Positions 14,965 through 22,603 of a stretch of DNA of 34,953 nucleotides are shown piece after piece. The stretch spans positions 1 to 34,953 of the forward strand of contig JAFXHL010000027.1 in the NCBI GenBank assembly GCA_017536405.1, read 5' to 3'. The notes under the pieces were generated by a model. It was not told the DNA's origin, ran no database searches, and worked only from the letters and a program-made list of their open reading frames with translations. Position numbers and translations under genes: made by a program. Position 1 is the stretch's first letter. The number at the start of each line of letters is the position of its first letter. The stretch is from Oscillospiraceae bacterium (GTDB lineage: Bacteria > Bacillota > Clostridia > Oscillospirales > Ruminococcaceae).

Positions 14965-15825
14965 TTGGATTTCTGGTTTTCTGAAATGCATACAAATAAT
15001 GTCAAGATGTCGATAAGAGTTGAAAAACAGCTTTTCAGCGGAACAAGCGATTTTCAGAGAATTGACATTTTTGACTCTGTCGAATTCGGAAGATTCTTAA
15101 CCTCAGACGGTAGCGTTATCTTTTCCGAAAAAGACGAATTCACATATGACGAAACGATAGTACATGTTCCGATGGCGGTTCACCCCTCGGTTAAAAAAGT
15201 TCTCGTAATAGGCGGTGGTGACGGTGGCGTTGCGAGAGAACTTTCATACTACGACGAAATCGAAGAAATCGATGTTGTTGAACCCGATGAACTTTTCGTA
15301 AATGTATGTCGTGAATTTTTCCCCGATAACGCAAAAGGTCTTGACGACCCACGTGTAAATATTTTTTACAGAGACGGGCTTCGTTTTCTCCGCGGAAAAC
15401 AGGATCAGTATGACCTTATCATCAACGACTCGACAGACCCCTTGGGCTATACCGCAGGTCTTTTCACAAAAGAATTCTACGGAAGCTGTTATAAAGCACT
15501 CAAGGAAGACGGCATAATGGTTTATCAGCACGGAAGTCCTTTCTTTGATGTCGATGAAGAAAGTTGCAGAACGATGCACAGAAAAGCATTCAGAAGTTTC
15601 CCGATAAGCAGGGTTTATCAGGCACATATTCCTACCTGCCCTTCAGGATACTGGCTTTTCGGATTTGCATCTAAAAAATATCATCCTCTTCGTGATTTCG
15701 ACCCTGTCCGTTGGGAAAAACGCGGTCTTAAAACATGGTATTATTCAGCAAATCTTCACAGAGGTGCATTTATGCTTCCTAAATATGTTGAAGATTTACT
15801 CATAGAAGAAGAAAAGAAAAACTGA
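14965..15825 (+). CDS. speE: Spermidine synthase homologue with altered motifs
   Basis: A 286-residue aminopropyltransferase-fold protein. Full-length family features are present: VLVIGGGDGGVARELSYY, LDDPRVNIFYRDG, NDSTDPLGY, LFTKEFYGSCYKALKEDGIMVYQ and AHIPTCPSGYW. It starts at TTG 14965, which has an ideal AGGAGGG site (14951-14957) 7 nt upstream and aligns with the family N-terminus. Several usually invariant positions differ. EFxYHE is EFTYDET (His to Asp), the GPA/GPG after DxTDP is GYTAG, and VEID is VEPD. The catalytic aspartate of DSTDP remains. No speD (AdoMet decarboxylase) is in the operon, which also carries the rival carboxyspermidine route. The enzyme may therefore use another donor or acceptor; classical spermidine synthase is the default. 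Confidence 0.85.
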   Translation: MDFWFSEMHTNNVKMSIRVEKQLFSGTSDFQRIDIFDSVEFGRFLTSDGSVIFSEKDEFTYDETIVHVPMAVHPSVKKVLVIGGGDGGVARELSYYDEIEEIDVVEPDELFVNVCREFFPDNAKGLDDPRVNIFYRDGLRFLRGKQDQYDLIINDSTDPLGYTAGLFTKEFYGSCYKALKEDGIMVYQHGSPFFDVDEESCRTMHRKAFRSFPISRVYQAHIPTCPSGYWLFGFASKKYHPLRDFDPVRWEKRGLKTWYYSANLHRGAFMLPKYVEDLLIEEEKKN

Positions 15826-15846
15826 TTTTAAAGGAGATAGAAAATT

Positions 15847-17100
15847 ATGAAATTACTTGTTATCGGTTGTGGCGGAGTTGCTACAGTTGCTATTCACAAA
15901 TGTTGTCAGAACCCTCTTTTTACAGATATCTGCATAGCAAGCAGAACAAAGTCAAAGTGTGATGCTCTGGTTGAAATTCTCAAAGACAAGACATCAGCAA
16001 AACTCTCGACAGCAACAGTTGACGCTGACAGCTTTGATTCACTCGTTGCACTTATGAAAGAAGTTAAGCCCCACACAGTTTTAAATGTTGCACTTCCTTA
16101 TCAGGACCTTACTATTATGGATGCTTGTCTGGAATGTAACGCAAACTATGTTGACACAGCAAACTATGAAGCAGAAGATACAGATGACCCCGAGTGGAGA
16201 GCAATCTATGAAAAGAGATGCAAGGAAAAGGGATTTACTGCATACTTCGATTATTCATGGCAGTGGGCTTATATGGATAAGTTCAAGGAAAAGGGCCTCA
16301 CAGCACTTTTAGGCACAGGCTTTGACCCAGGCGTTACAAGTGTTTTCTCTGCTTATGCTCTTAAACACTACTTTGATGAAATTCATTATATTGATATCTT
16401 GGACTGCAACGGCGGTGACCACGGTTATCCCTTTGCAACAAACTTCAACCCCGAAATCAATCTTCGTGAAGTTTCAGCAAACGGCTCATACTGGGAAAAC
16501 GGCAAATGGGTTGAAACAAAGCCTATGGAAATCAAGAGAGAATATAATTTCGAAGGCGTTGGTATGAAGGATATGTATCTTCTTCACCACGAAGAAATCG
16601 AATCTCTCGCAAAGAATATCCCAGGGGTAAAGAGAATTCGTTTCTTCATGACATTCGGTCAGAGTTATCTTATGCATATGAACTGCTTACAGAATGTAGG
16701 TATGCTCTCTACTACTCCCGTTATGTTTGAAGGAAGAGAAATCGTTCCTATAAAGTTCCTTAAAGCACTTCTCCCCGACCCTGCATCATTAGGACCTCGT
16801 ACAGTCGGCAAGACAAATATCGGCTGTATCTTCAAGGGAATCAAAGACGGCAAGGAAAAGACAATCTACATCTACAATGTCTGCGACCATCAGGAATGTT
16901 ATAAAGAAACAGGCGCACAGGCGGTTTCATATACAACAGGAGTTCCCGCTATGATAGGAACAGCTATGGTTATGAGCGGAACATGGAACAAAGCAGGCGT
17001 TTATAATGTCGAAGAATTCGATCCCGATCCTTATATGGATATGCTGGGTAAATATGGTCTTCCCTGGGTTGTTGACGAAAATCCCGTTACGGTTGAATAA
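15847..17100 (+). CDS. Carboxy(nor)spermidine dehydrogenase, saccharopine dehydrogenase family
   Basis: A 417-residue NAD(P)-dependent enzyme. The N-terminus is a Rossmann fold (LLVIGCGGVATVAIHKC), followed by NVALPYQDLTIMDACLE and NYVDTANYE, typical of the LYS1-like branch. GTGFDPGVTSVFSAYALKHY and LDCNGGDHGYPFATNFNPEI are signatures of carboxynorspermidine/carboxyspermidine dehydrogenases. With the next gene product it would condense putrescine with aspartate semialdehyde and reduce the Schiff base to carboxyspermidine. An AAAGGAG ribosome site precedes the ATG. Saccharopine dehydrogenase proper is unlikely given the neighbours. Confidence 0.9.
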   Translation: MKLLVIGCGGVATVAIHKCCQNPLFTDICIASRTKSKCDALVEILKDKTSAKLSTATVDADSFDSLVALMKEVKPHTVLNVALPYQDLTIMDACLECNANYVDTANYEAEDTDDPEWRAIYEKRCKEKGFTAYFDYSWQWAYMDKFKEKGLTALLGTGFDPGVTSVFSAYALKHYFDEIHYIDILDCNGGDHGYPFATNFNPEINLREVSANGSYWENGKWVETKPMEIKREYNFEGVGMKDMYLLHHEEIESLAKNIPGVKRIRFFMTFGQSYLMHMNCLQNVGMLSTTPVMFEGREIVPIKFLKALLPDPASLGPRTVGKTNIGCIFKGIKDGKEKTIYIYNVCDHQECYKETGAQAVSYTTGVPAMIGTAMVMSGTWNKAGVYNVEEFDPDPYMDMLGKYGLPWVVDENPVTVE

Positions 17101-17103
17101 GTT

Positions 17104-18249
17104 ATGGAAAAGAAAATTCTTGATATATTAAAAAGTGCACCCACCCCCGCGTATGTAATCGACGAAAAGAAGATAAGAGAAAATCTCTCTATTCTTAAAA
17201 GTGTCGAAGAAAAATCGGGTGCTAAGATACTACTTGCGCAGAAGGCTTTTTCAGCCTTCTCGCTTTATCCTACGATCGCTGAATATGTAAGCGGAACAGC
17301 TTGTAGTGGTCTTTATGAAGCTAAGCTCGGCTTTGAAAATATGGGCAAAGAGAACCATGTTTTTTCCGCTGCTTACAGAGAAGATGAAATGGACGAAATA
17401 ATTTCTTATTGCGGACATATCATCTTAAATTCAAAAAATCAGCTTTATAAATACAGAGATAAAATTCTTTCTGCGGGAAAGAAGATAGGTCTCAGAATAA
17501 ACCCCGAATGTTCAACGCAGGAAGGTCACGAAATCTATGACCCCTGTTCTCCTAAATCAAGACTCGGAATAACACTTAAAAACTTCGCTGAAATCGACCT
17601 TACAGGCGTTTCGGGAATACATTTTCATACCCTTTGCGAACAGAATTCCGACGACCTTGAAAAAACTCTTTCGGCTATCGAAGAAAAGTTCGGAAAATAT
17701 CTTTATGATATGGAGTGGATAAATTTCGGTGGCGGTCATCATATAACAAGAGATGATTACGACATTGAAAAACTCCTCTTATGCATAAAGAGAGTAAAAG
17801 AAAAATACAATCTCGAAGTGTTTATAGAACCCGGTGAGGCGTTTGCTTTAAACGCAGGTTATCTTGTAACAACCGTTCTCGATATAACAGAAAACGATAT
17901 GCCCATAGCAATTCTTGACACATCGGCTGCTTGTCATATGCCCGATGTTCTCGAAATGCCCTATCGCCCTCCCCTTTATATGTCGGGTGAAAACGGCGAG
18001 AAAAAATATTCATATCGTTTGGGTTCACAGACCTGCCTCGCAGGAGATGTTATCGGCGAATACAGTTTTGATGAGCCTCTTAATATAGGCGACAAGCTCA
18101 TCTTTATGGATATGGCAATCTATTCTATGGTAAAGAATAATACCTTCAACGGAATGCCTTTACCCGATATTGCGATACTTCGTGAAAACGGAGAATATGA
18201 AATTATAAAGCGTTTTTCATATAATGACTTCAAGGAGCGTTTATCTTGA
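17104..18249 (+). CDS. nspC: Carboxy(nor)spermidine decarboxylase
   Basis: A 381-residue fold-III PLP decarboxylase (alanine racemase-like barrel). The Schiff-base lysine is in LAQKAFSAF, about residue 47. Other family motifs are SGIHFHTLCEQ, WINFGGGHHIT, IEPGEAFALNAGYLV and GSQTCLAGDVIGEY, which holds the substrate-site cysteine and aspartate. It removes the carboxyl group of carboxyspermidine to give spermidine. The start is 3 bp after the dehydrogenase stop with little ribosome site, so it likely depends on translational coupling. Its stop overlaps the TTG of the next gene. Confidence 0.92.
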   Translation: MEKKILDILKSAPTPAYVIDEKKIRENLSILKSVEEKSGAKILLAQKAFSAFSLYPTIAEYVSGTACSGLYEAKLGFENMGKENHVFSAAYREDEMDEIISYCGHIILNSKNQLYKYRDKILSAGKKIGLRINPECSTQEGHEIYDPCSPKSRLGITLKNFAEIDLTGVSGIHFHTLCEQNSDDLEKTLSAIEEKFGKYLYDMEWINFGGGHHITRDDYDIEKLLLCIKRVKEKYNLEVFIEPGEAFALNAGYLVTTVLDITENDMPIAILDTSAACHMPDVLEMPYRPPLYMSGENGEKKYSYRLGSQTCLAGDVIGEYSFDEPLNIGDKLIFMDMAIYSMVKNNTFNGMPLPDIAILRENGEYEIIKRFSYNDFKERLS

Positions 18250-19364
18250 TTAAAATAAGTTCACTCCCTAAAAACGACGGCTTTTATATGCCCGCCGAAT
18301 ATTCAAAGCATGACGGCACAATTCTTATCTTTCCCGAAAGAAAAGGCTCATGGCCACACAATGCCGTTCCTGCTGTAAAGACATTTACTGAAATTATAAA
18401 TGCCATTTCAGAAGATGAAAAGGTTTTTCTTATAGTCAGCGATAACACCGAAGAAAAGGCGAAAGAAATATTTTCAGAAAATAATAATGTCATCATAACA
18501 AAAATCCCTCAGGATGATGCCTGGGCAAGAGATACTGCGCCGACATTCGTTACCGACGGAAAAAGTGTACGCGGTATAAACTGGCGTTTTAATGCCTGGG
18601 GCGGAGATTTTGACGGTCTTTATAAAGACTATGATAAAGATGACAGACTTGCCGTTTCTTTTATGGATTCTATCGACTGTGATTATTATGATGCATCGCC
18701 TTTTGTTTTGGAAGGCGGCTCGATTCATTCTGACGGCGAAGGAACAATTATGACAACCGAAAGCTGTCTTTTAAGCGCGGGAAGAAACCCTGACCTTTCA
18801 AAAGAAGAAATTACAGAAACATTATGTAAATATCTCGGCGGAGAAAAGGTTTTATGGCTTCCCCGCGGAATTTACAACGATGAAACAAATGAACATGTTG
18901 ACAATGTCTGCGCTTTTATAGGTCCTGCCGAGGTAGTTCTCGCCTGGACAGATGACGAAACCGACCCTCAGTATCCTCTTTCAAAGGCTTGTTATGACTA
19001 TCTTTCATCAGAAACCGACGCTAAGGGAAGAAAAATAACAATCCACAAACTTCCCATTCCGAAAACACCCGTATGCGTTTCAGAAGAAGATATGGAAGGC
19101 TATGTTTTCGAAGAAGGCGAAGATGTAAGAGATGTGGGCGAACGCCTTGCGGCATCTTATGTCAATTTCTATTTTTCAAATAATTCAGTAATTCTCCCGC
19201 AGTTTTCGGGTGAAAACGAAGAAAGCGACAGACTTGCTGTTTCTATAATGGAAAAAGTATGCAAGGGAAGAAAAATCGTTCCCATAAAGGCAAGAAATAT
19301 CATTGTCGGTGGTGGAAATATCCACTGTATCACTCAGCAGATACCGAAAGGAGCGTTGAAATAA
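18246..19364 (+). CDS. aguA: Agmatine deiminase
   Basis: A 372-residue guanidino-group-modifying enzyme that hydrolyses agmatine to N-carbamoylputrescine and ammonia. Family motifs: FYMPAEYSKHDGTILIFPER near the N-terminus, DDAWARDTAPTF, NWRFNAWGG, VLEGGSIHSDGEG, and the catalytic cysteine in GGGNIHCITQQ at residue 361. The start is a TTG (18246) overlapping the nspC stop as TTGA. AAGGAG (18232-18237) lies 8 nt upstream and there is no alternative start in the right place. Its length is normal for the family. Confidence 0.95.
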   Translation: MIKISSLPKNDGFYMPAEYSKHDGTILIFPERKGSWPHNAVPAVKTFTEIINAISEDEKVFLIVSDNTEEKAKEIFSENNNVIITKIPQDDAWARDTAPTFVTDGKSVRGINWRFNAWGGDFDGLYKDYDKDDRLAVSFMDSIDCDYYDASPFVLEGGSIHSDGEGTIMTTESCLLSAGRNPDLSKEEITETLCKYLGGEKVLWLPRGIYNDETNEHVDNVCAFIGPAEVVLAWTDDETDPQYPLSKACYDYLSSETDAKGRKITIHKLPIPKTPVCVSEEDMEGYVFEEGEDVRDVGERLAASYVNFYFSNNSVILPQFSGENEESDRLAVSIMEKVCKGRKIVPIKARNIIVGGGNIHCITQQIPKGALK

Positions 19365-20243
19365 ATGCGTAAAGTTACCGTTGCGGCAATTCAGATGAAT
19401 AACAGTAGAATTGTCAGTGAAAACATAGCAAAAGCCGAAAAACTCGTAAGAGAAGCGGCAGAAAAGGGTGCACAGATAATTCTTCTGCCCGAACTTTTTG
19501 AAAGACAGTATTTCTGTCAGGAAAGAAGATATGACTACTATGATTTTGCAAAGAAAACCGAAGAAAATGATGCGGTAATCCATTTCAGAAAAATCTGTAA
19601 GGAGCTTTCTGTTGTAATGCCCATAAGTTTTTATGAAAAAGACGGCAATACACTTTTCAACTCTGTTGCAGTAATCGACGCCGATGGAGAAATTCTCGGC
19701 GTTTACAGAAAAACACACATCCCCGATGACCACTATTATCAGGAAAAATTCTATTTCACATCCGGCAATACAGGTTTTAAGGTATGGGATACAAGATACG
19801 GAAAAATCGGCGTAGGAATCTGCTGGGACCAGTGGTTTCCCGAAACAGCAAGAGCGATGGCACTTATGGGTGCTGAACTTATCTTCTACCCTACCGCAAT
19901 AGGCTCTGAACCCATCCTTGAAAGCGACAGTATGCCTCATTGGAGAAGGGCTATGCAGGGACATTCGGCGGCTAATATCGTTCCCGTTATTGCGGCTAAC
20001 AGATACGGAAAAGAAGATGTTACCGCAACAGAAGAAAACGGCGGACAGAATTCATCGCTTATCTTCTATGGTTCATCATTCATAACCGATGAAACAGGCG
20101 GAATTCTTTCTTCTGCCGAAAGAGAGGGCGACGCAGTCCTCACAGAAACCTTCGACCTTGACGATATAAGGGAAAAACAGCTTTCATGGGGAATTTACCG
20201 TGACAGACGCCCCGAAACATATAAGATAATTACCGAAAGATAA
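19365..20243 (+). CDS. aguB: N-carbamoylputrescine amidase
   Basis: A 292-residue nitrilase-superfamily amidohydrolase that converts N-carbamoylputrescine to putrescine, CO2 and ammonia. The catalytic triad is visible as Glu43 in LLPELFERQYF, Lys116 in YRKTHIPDDHYYQEKFYF and Cys153 in VGICWDQWFPETARAMAL. The ATG directly abuts the aguA stop, and AAAGGAG lies inside the end of aguA. It is the last gene of the operon. Together with ADC, AguA and the two carboxyspermidine enzymes it closes the arginine-to-spermidine route. Confidence 0.95.
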   Translation: MRKVTVAAIQMNNSRIVSENIAKAEKLVREAAEKGAQIILLPELFERQYFCQERRYDYYDFAKKTEENDAVIHFRKICKELSVVMPISFYEKDGNTLFNSVAVIDADGEILGVYRKTHIPDDHYYQEKFYFTSGNTGFKVWDTRYGKIGVGICWDQWFPETARAMALMGAELIFYPTAIGSEPILESDSMPHWRRAMQGHSAANIVPVIAANRYGKEDVTATEENGGQNSSLIFYGSSFITDETGGILSSAEREGDAVLTETFDLDDIREKQLSWGIYRDRRPETYKIITER

Positions 20244-20246
20244 ATT

Positions 20247-20286
20247 AAAAACACCGTGGTACTTTTATGTACTGCGGTGTTTTTTA
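20247..20286 (+). terminator. Terminator of the polyamine operon
   Basis: ACACCGTGGTAC (20251-20262) pairs with GTACTGCGGTGT (20269-20280), 10 of 12 positions, followed by T6. Confidence 0.88.
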
Positions 20287-20344
20287 TCGGTAGTCCTCCC
20301 TAAAAAAGTCAGAGGTTTCAAAATGATTTTATACATAAATATCG

Positions 20345-20373
20345 TTGAATTATAAGGAATTAAATGTTATAAT
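20345..20373 (+). promoter_or_regulatory. Promoter of the BMP-kinase operon
   Basis: TTGAAT (20345-20350), 17-bp spacer, perfect TATAAT (20368-20373), 48 bp before the first ATG. Confidence 0.75.
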
Positions 20374-20421
20374 TATTTTGTATGGGCAAAATCTGAAAAA
20401 TAAAAAGAAAGAAGATTTTTT

Positions 20422-21513
20422 ATGAAAAAGATAATTATCATAGCATTGTCTTTTGTTCTTGCACTTATAATCGGAATTTTCGTTATCAATGTAAGCGAAA
20501 AGGAAACCGATGTTACCGAAGAGACAACGAGAGTGGGGCTTATTCTCAATGGCCCCAGAAACGACGGAAGCTGGAGTCAGTCTCATTATGAAGCACTCTG
20601 CGCTACCGCTAAAGAAATAAATTTACAGATAATCTGCAAAGAAAATATCTCCGCAGAAAATGCGCCCGATGTTATAAGAGAACTTGTTATGAGCGATTGC
20701 AAGGTAATCGTTGCAAACTCTGCTATTTTCGGTGATGCTGTAACATATGCCGCAAAGGCATATCCCGAAATATATTTCTTTCACGCATCAGGCACTAATT
20801 TCGATAAGAATTTATGCACATATTTCGGAAGAATGTATCAGATACGCTATCTCACAGGGATAGTCGCAGGGCTTACAACAAAAACAAACGAAATAGGTTA
20901 TGTTGCCGCTATGCCCGTTTCTGAAGTAAACAGAGGTCTTAACGCATTTACCTTAGGAGTAAGAAAAGTAAATCCCGAAGCAAAAGTTTATGTCCGCTGG
21001 ACAGATTCATGGAGCGATAATGAGGCTGCCGCAAAAGCATCAGAACAACTGATAAAAGAACATAACATAGATATTCTCGCTATGCATACAGACTCTCTGG
21101 AGCCTTTACGTGTCGCTGATGAAAATAATATTTACAGCATAGGTTATAACCTTGAGAACAAAGAAAAATTTCCCGATAGTTATCTTACCGCGGCTGTATG
21201 GGACTGGAAACAGTTCTATACCCCACAGATACTCAGATGTCTTCAGGGAAAATTCGAGGGAAAGAATCATTGGGCAGGTCTTGAAACGGGAATGATAAAT
21301 ATCGCCGATATTTCTCCTATGATAAATCCGAAAGCGAAAGAAAAGGCTATGGAAGAATACGAAAAAATGAAGAACGGAACATTTGATGTTTTCTATGGTC
21401 CTGTTTATGATAATGAAGGAAATTTGCGTATAGCAGAGGGCGAAAGTATGACCGATAATGCTATGCTCAATGATTTTGACTGGTATGTCGAGGGGGTATA
21501 TGTTGATGAATAA
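20422..21513 (+). CDS. BMP-family (PnrA/Med-like) ligand-binding protein 1
   Basis: A 363-residue extracytoplasmic protein of the basic membrane protein family, periplasmic-binding type 1 fold, which in known cases binds nucleosides. After an N-terminal membrane segment (~4-24) without a lipobox cysteine come [59 protein letters not shown] and LTAAVWDWKQFY, all family hallmarks. Absence of a lipobox suggests a signal anchor. No ABC permease or ATPase is adjacent; instead a paralogue and a hybrid sensor kinase follow with overlaps. A sensory rather than transport role is therefore inferred. The ribosome site is weak (AAAGAAAGAAG). Confidence 0.88.
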   Translation: MKKIIIIALSFVLALIIGIFVINVSEKETDVTEETTRVGLILNGPRNDGSWSQSHYEALCATAKEINLQIICKENISAENAPDVIRELVMSDCKVIVANSAIFGDAVTYAAKAYPEIYFFHASGTNFDKNLCTYFGRMYQIRYLTGIVAGLTTKTNEIGYVAAMPVSEVNRGLNAFTLGVRKVNPEAKVYVRWTDSWSDNEAAAKASEQLIKEHNIDILAMHTDSLEPLRVADENNIYSIGYNLENKEKFPDSYLTAAVWDWKQFYTPQILRCLQGKFEGKNHWAGLETGMINIADISPMINPKAKEKAMEEYEKMKNGTFDVFYGPVYDNEGNLRIAEGESMTDNAMLNDFDWYVEGVYVDE

Positions 21514-22603
21514 ATCAAAAAGAATTCTTATAATATCGGCGGTTGCGGTTTTTCTGCTTGTAATCTCCGTTATTATAGTTTCGGGAAAGGATATATTCCC
21601 CGATAAAAAACATACAATAGGTCTTATTCTTACAAGCACAAAAGACGACAACGGCTGGAACAGTATGCACTATGAAGGCGTTTTTTCCGCCTGTAAACAG
21701 CTTGACGCAAAACTCATTGTAAAGGAAAATATCCCCGAAGGCACGGGCGACTGTGAAAAGGCGATAGAAGAACTTATCGATGACGGCGCTGAAATGATTA
21801 TCCTTTCAAGCTATTCATATCCTTTAGAGGCAAAGGAAATCATCGACAGACATCCGACAATATCATTCTACGGAATTTCATCCGAATACACCTCAGACAA
21901 TATGACATCTTATTTCGGAAGAATGTATCAGGCGAGATACCTCTCGGGGATTGTTGCAGGAATGACAACAGAAACAAACGAAATAGGCTATGTTGCAGCT
22001 ATGCCCAATAATGAGGTAAACAGAGGAATAAACGCTTTTACTTTAGGCGTTAAGAGTGTCAACCCCGATGCGAAAGTTTATGTTGAATGGACAGATTCAT
22101 GGGACGACGCAGAAAAAGAAAAGGAAGCAGTAAACAAAATCCTTTCAGAAACAAAGGCGGATATTCTGACATATCATCAGAATCAGCATAATGTCGCTGA
22201 AATCGCCGATTCTATGGGTATATGTTCGATAGGCTACAATAAAGCTATCGAAGGATTATCAGAAAAATATCTTACTGCTGCCGTATGGAACTGGGAATCG
22301 CTCTATTATCAGATTATAAGAGAATTTATGCTTGGAAAAGCAAACTCTGTTGACCATCACTGGTATGGCATAACAGACAGCGAGGTTATCGGATTATCTG
22401 AATATTCCCCTCTCGTTTCTTCGGAAACAAAAACAGCGGTTGAAAATGCAAAGTCAAAATTTACTTACGGAAACTACATCTTCTCGGGCGAAATCTATGA
22501 CAACGAAGGAAATTTGAGATGCGAAGAAGGCGAAATGATAAGCGATGATGTTCTTCTCGCAAGAATGGACTGGTATGTTGACGGGGTGGTGGTTTCAGAG
22601 TGA
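21506..22603 (+). CDS. BMP-family (PnrA/Med-like) ligand-binding protein 2
   Basis: A 365-residue paralogue of the preceding gene, clearly a tandem duplicate. [58 protein letters not shown] and [13 protein letters not shown] align throughout. The N-terminus is a membrane anchor (~6-26) without a lipobox. The ATG at 21506 is chosen because AGGGGG (21491-21496) is 9 nt upstream. It overlaps the previous gene by 8 nt and the kinase by 4 nt, so all three are translationally coupled. Residues at the presumed ligand site differ from paralogue 1 (for example MHTDSLEP versus YHQNQHNV), hinting at different ligands or a heteromeric sensor. Confidence 0.88.
   Translation: MNKSKRILIISAVAVFLLVISVIIVSGKDIFPDKKHTIGLILTSTKDDNGWNSMHYEGVFSACKQLDAKLIVKENIPEGTGDCEKAIEELIDDGAEMIILSSYSYPLEAKEIIDRHPTISFYGISSEYTSDNMTSYFGRMYQARYLSGIVAGMTTETNEIGYVAAMPNNEVNRGINAFTLGVKSVNPDAKVYVEWTDSWDDAEKEKEAVNKILSETKADILTYHQNQHNVAEIADSMGICSIGYNKAIEGLSEKYLTAAVWNWESLYYQIIREFMLGKANSVDHHWYGITDSEVIGLSEYSPLVSSETKTAVENAKSKFTYGNYIFSGEIYDNEGNLRCEEGEMISDDVLLARMDWYVDGVVVSE

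Noticed and set aside
19185-19964. Minus-strand open frame of 259 codons
   Set aside because: It is antisense to the end of aguA and most of aguB; its cysteine- and phenylalanine-rich translation is typical of a shadow frame.
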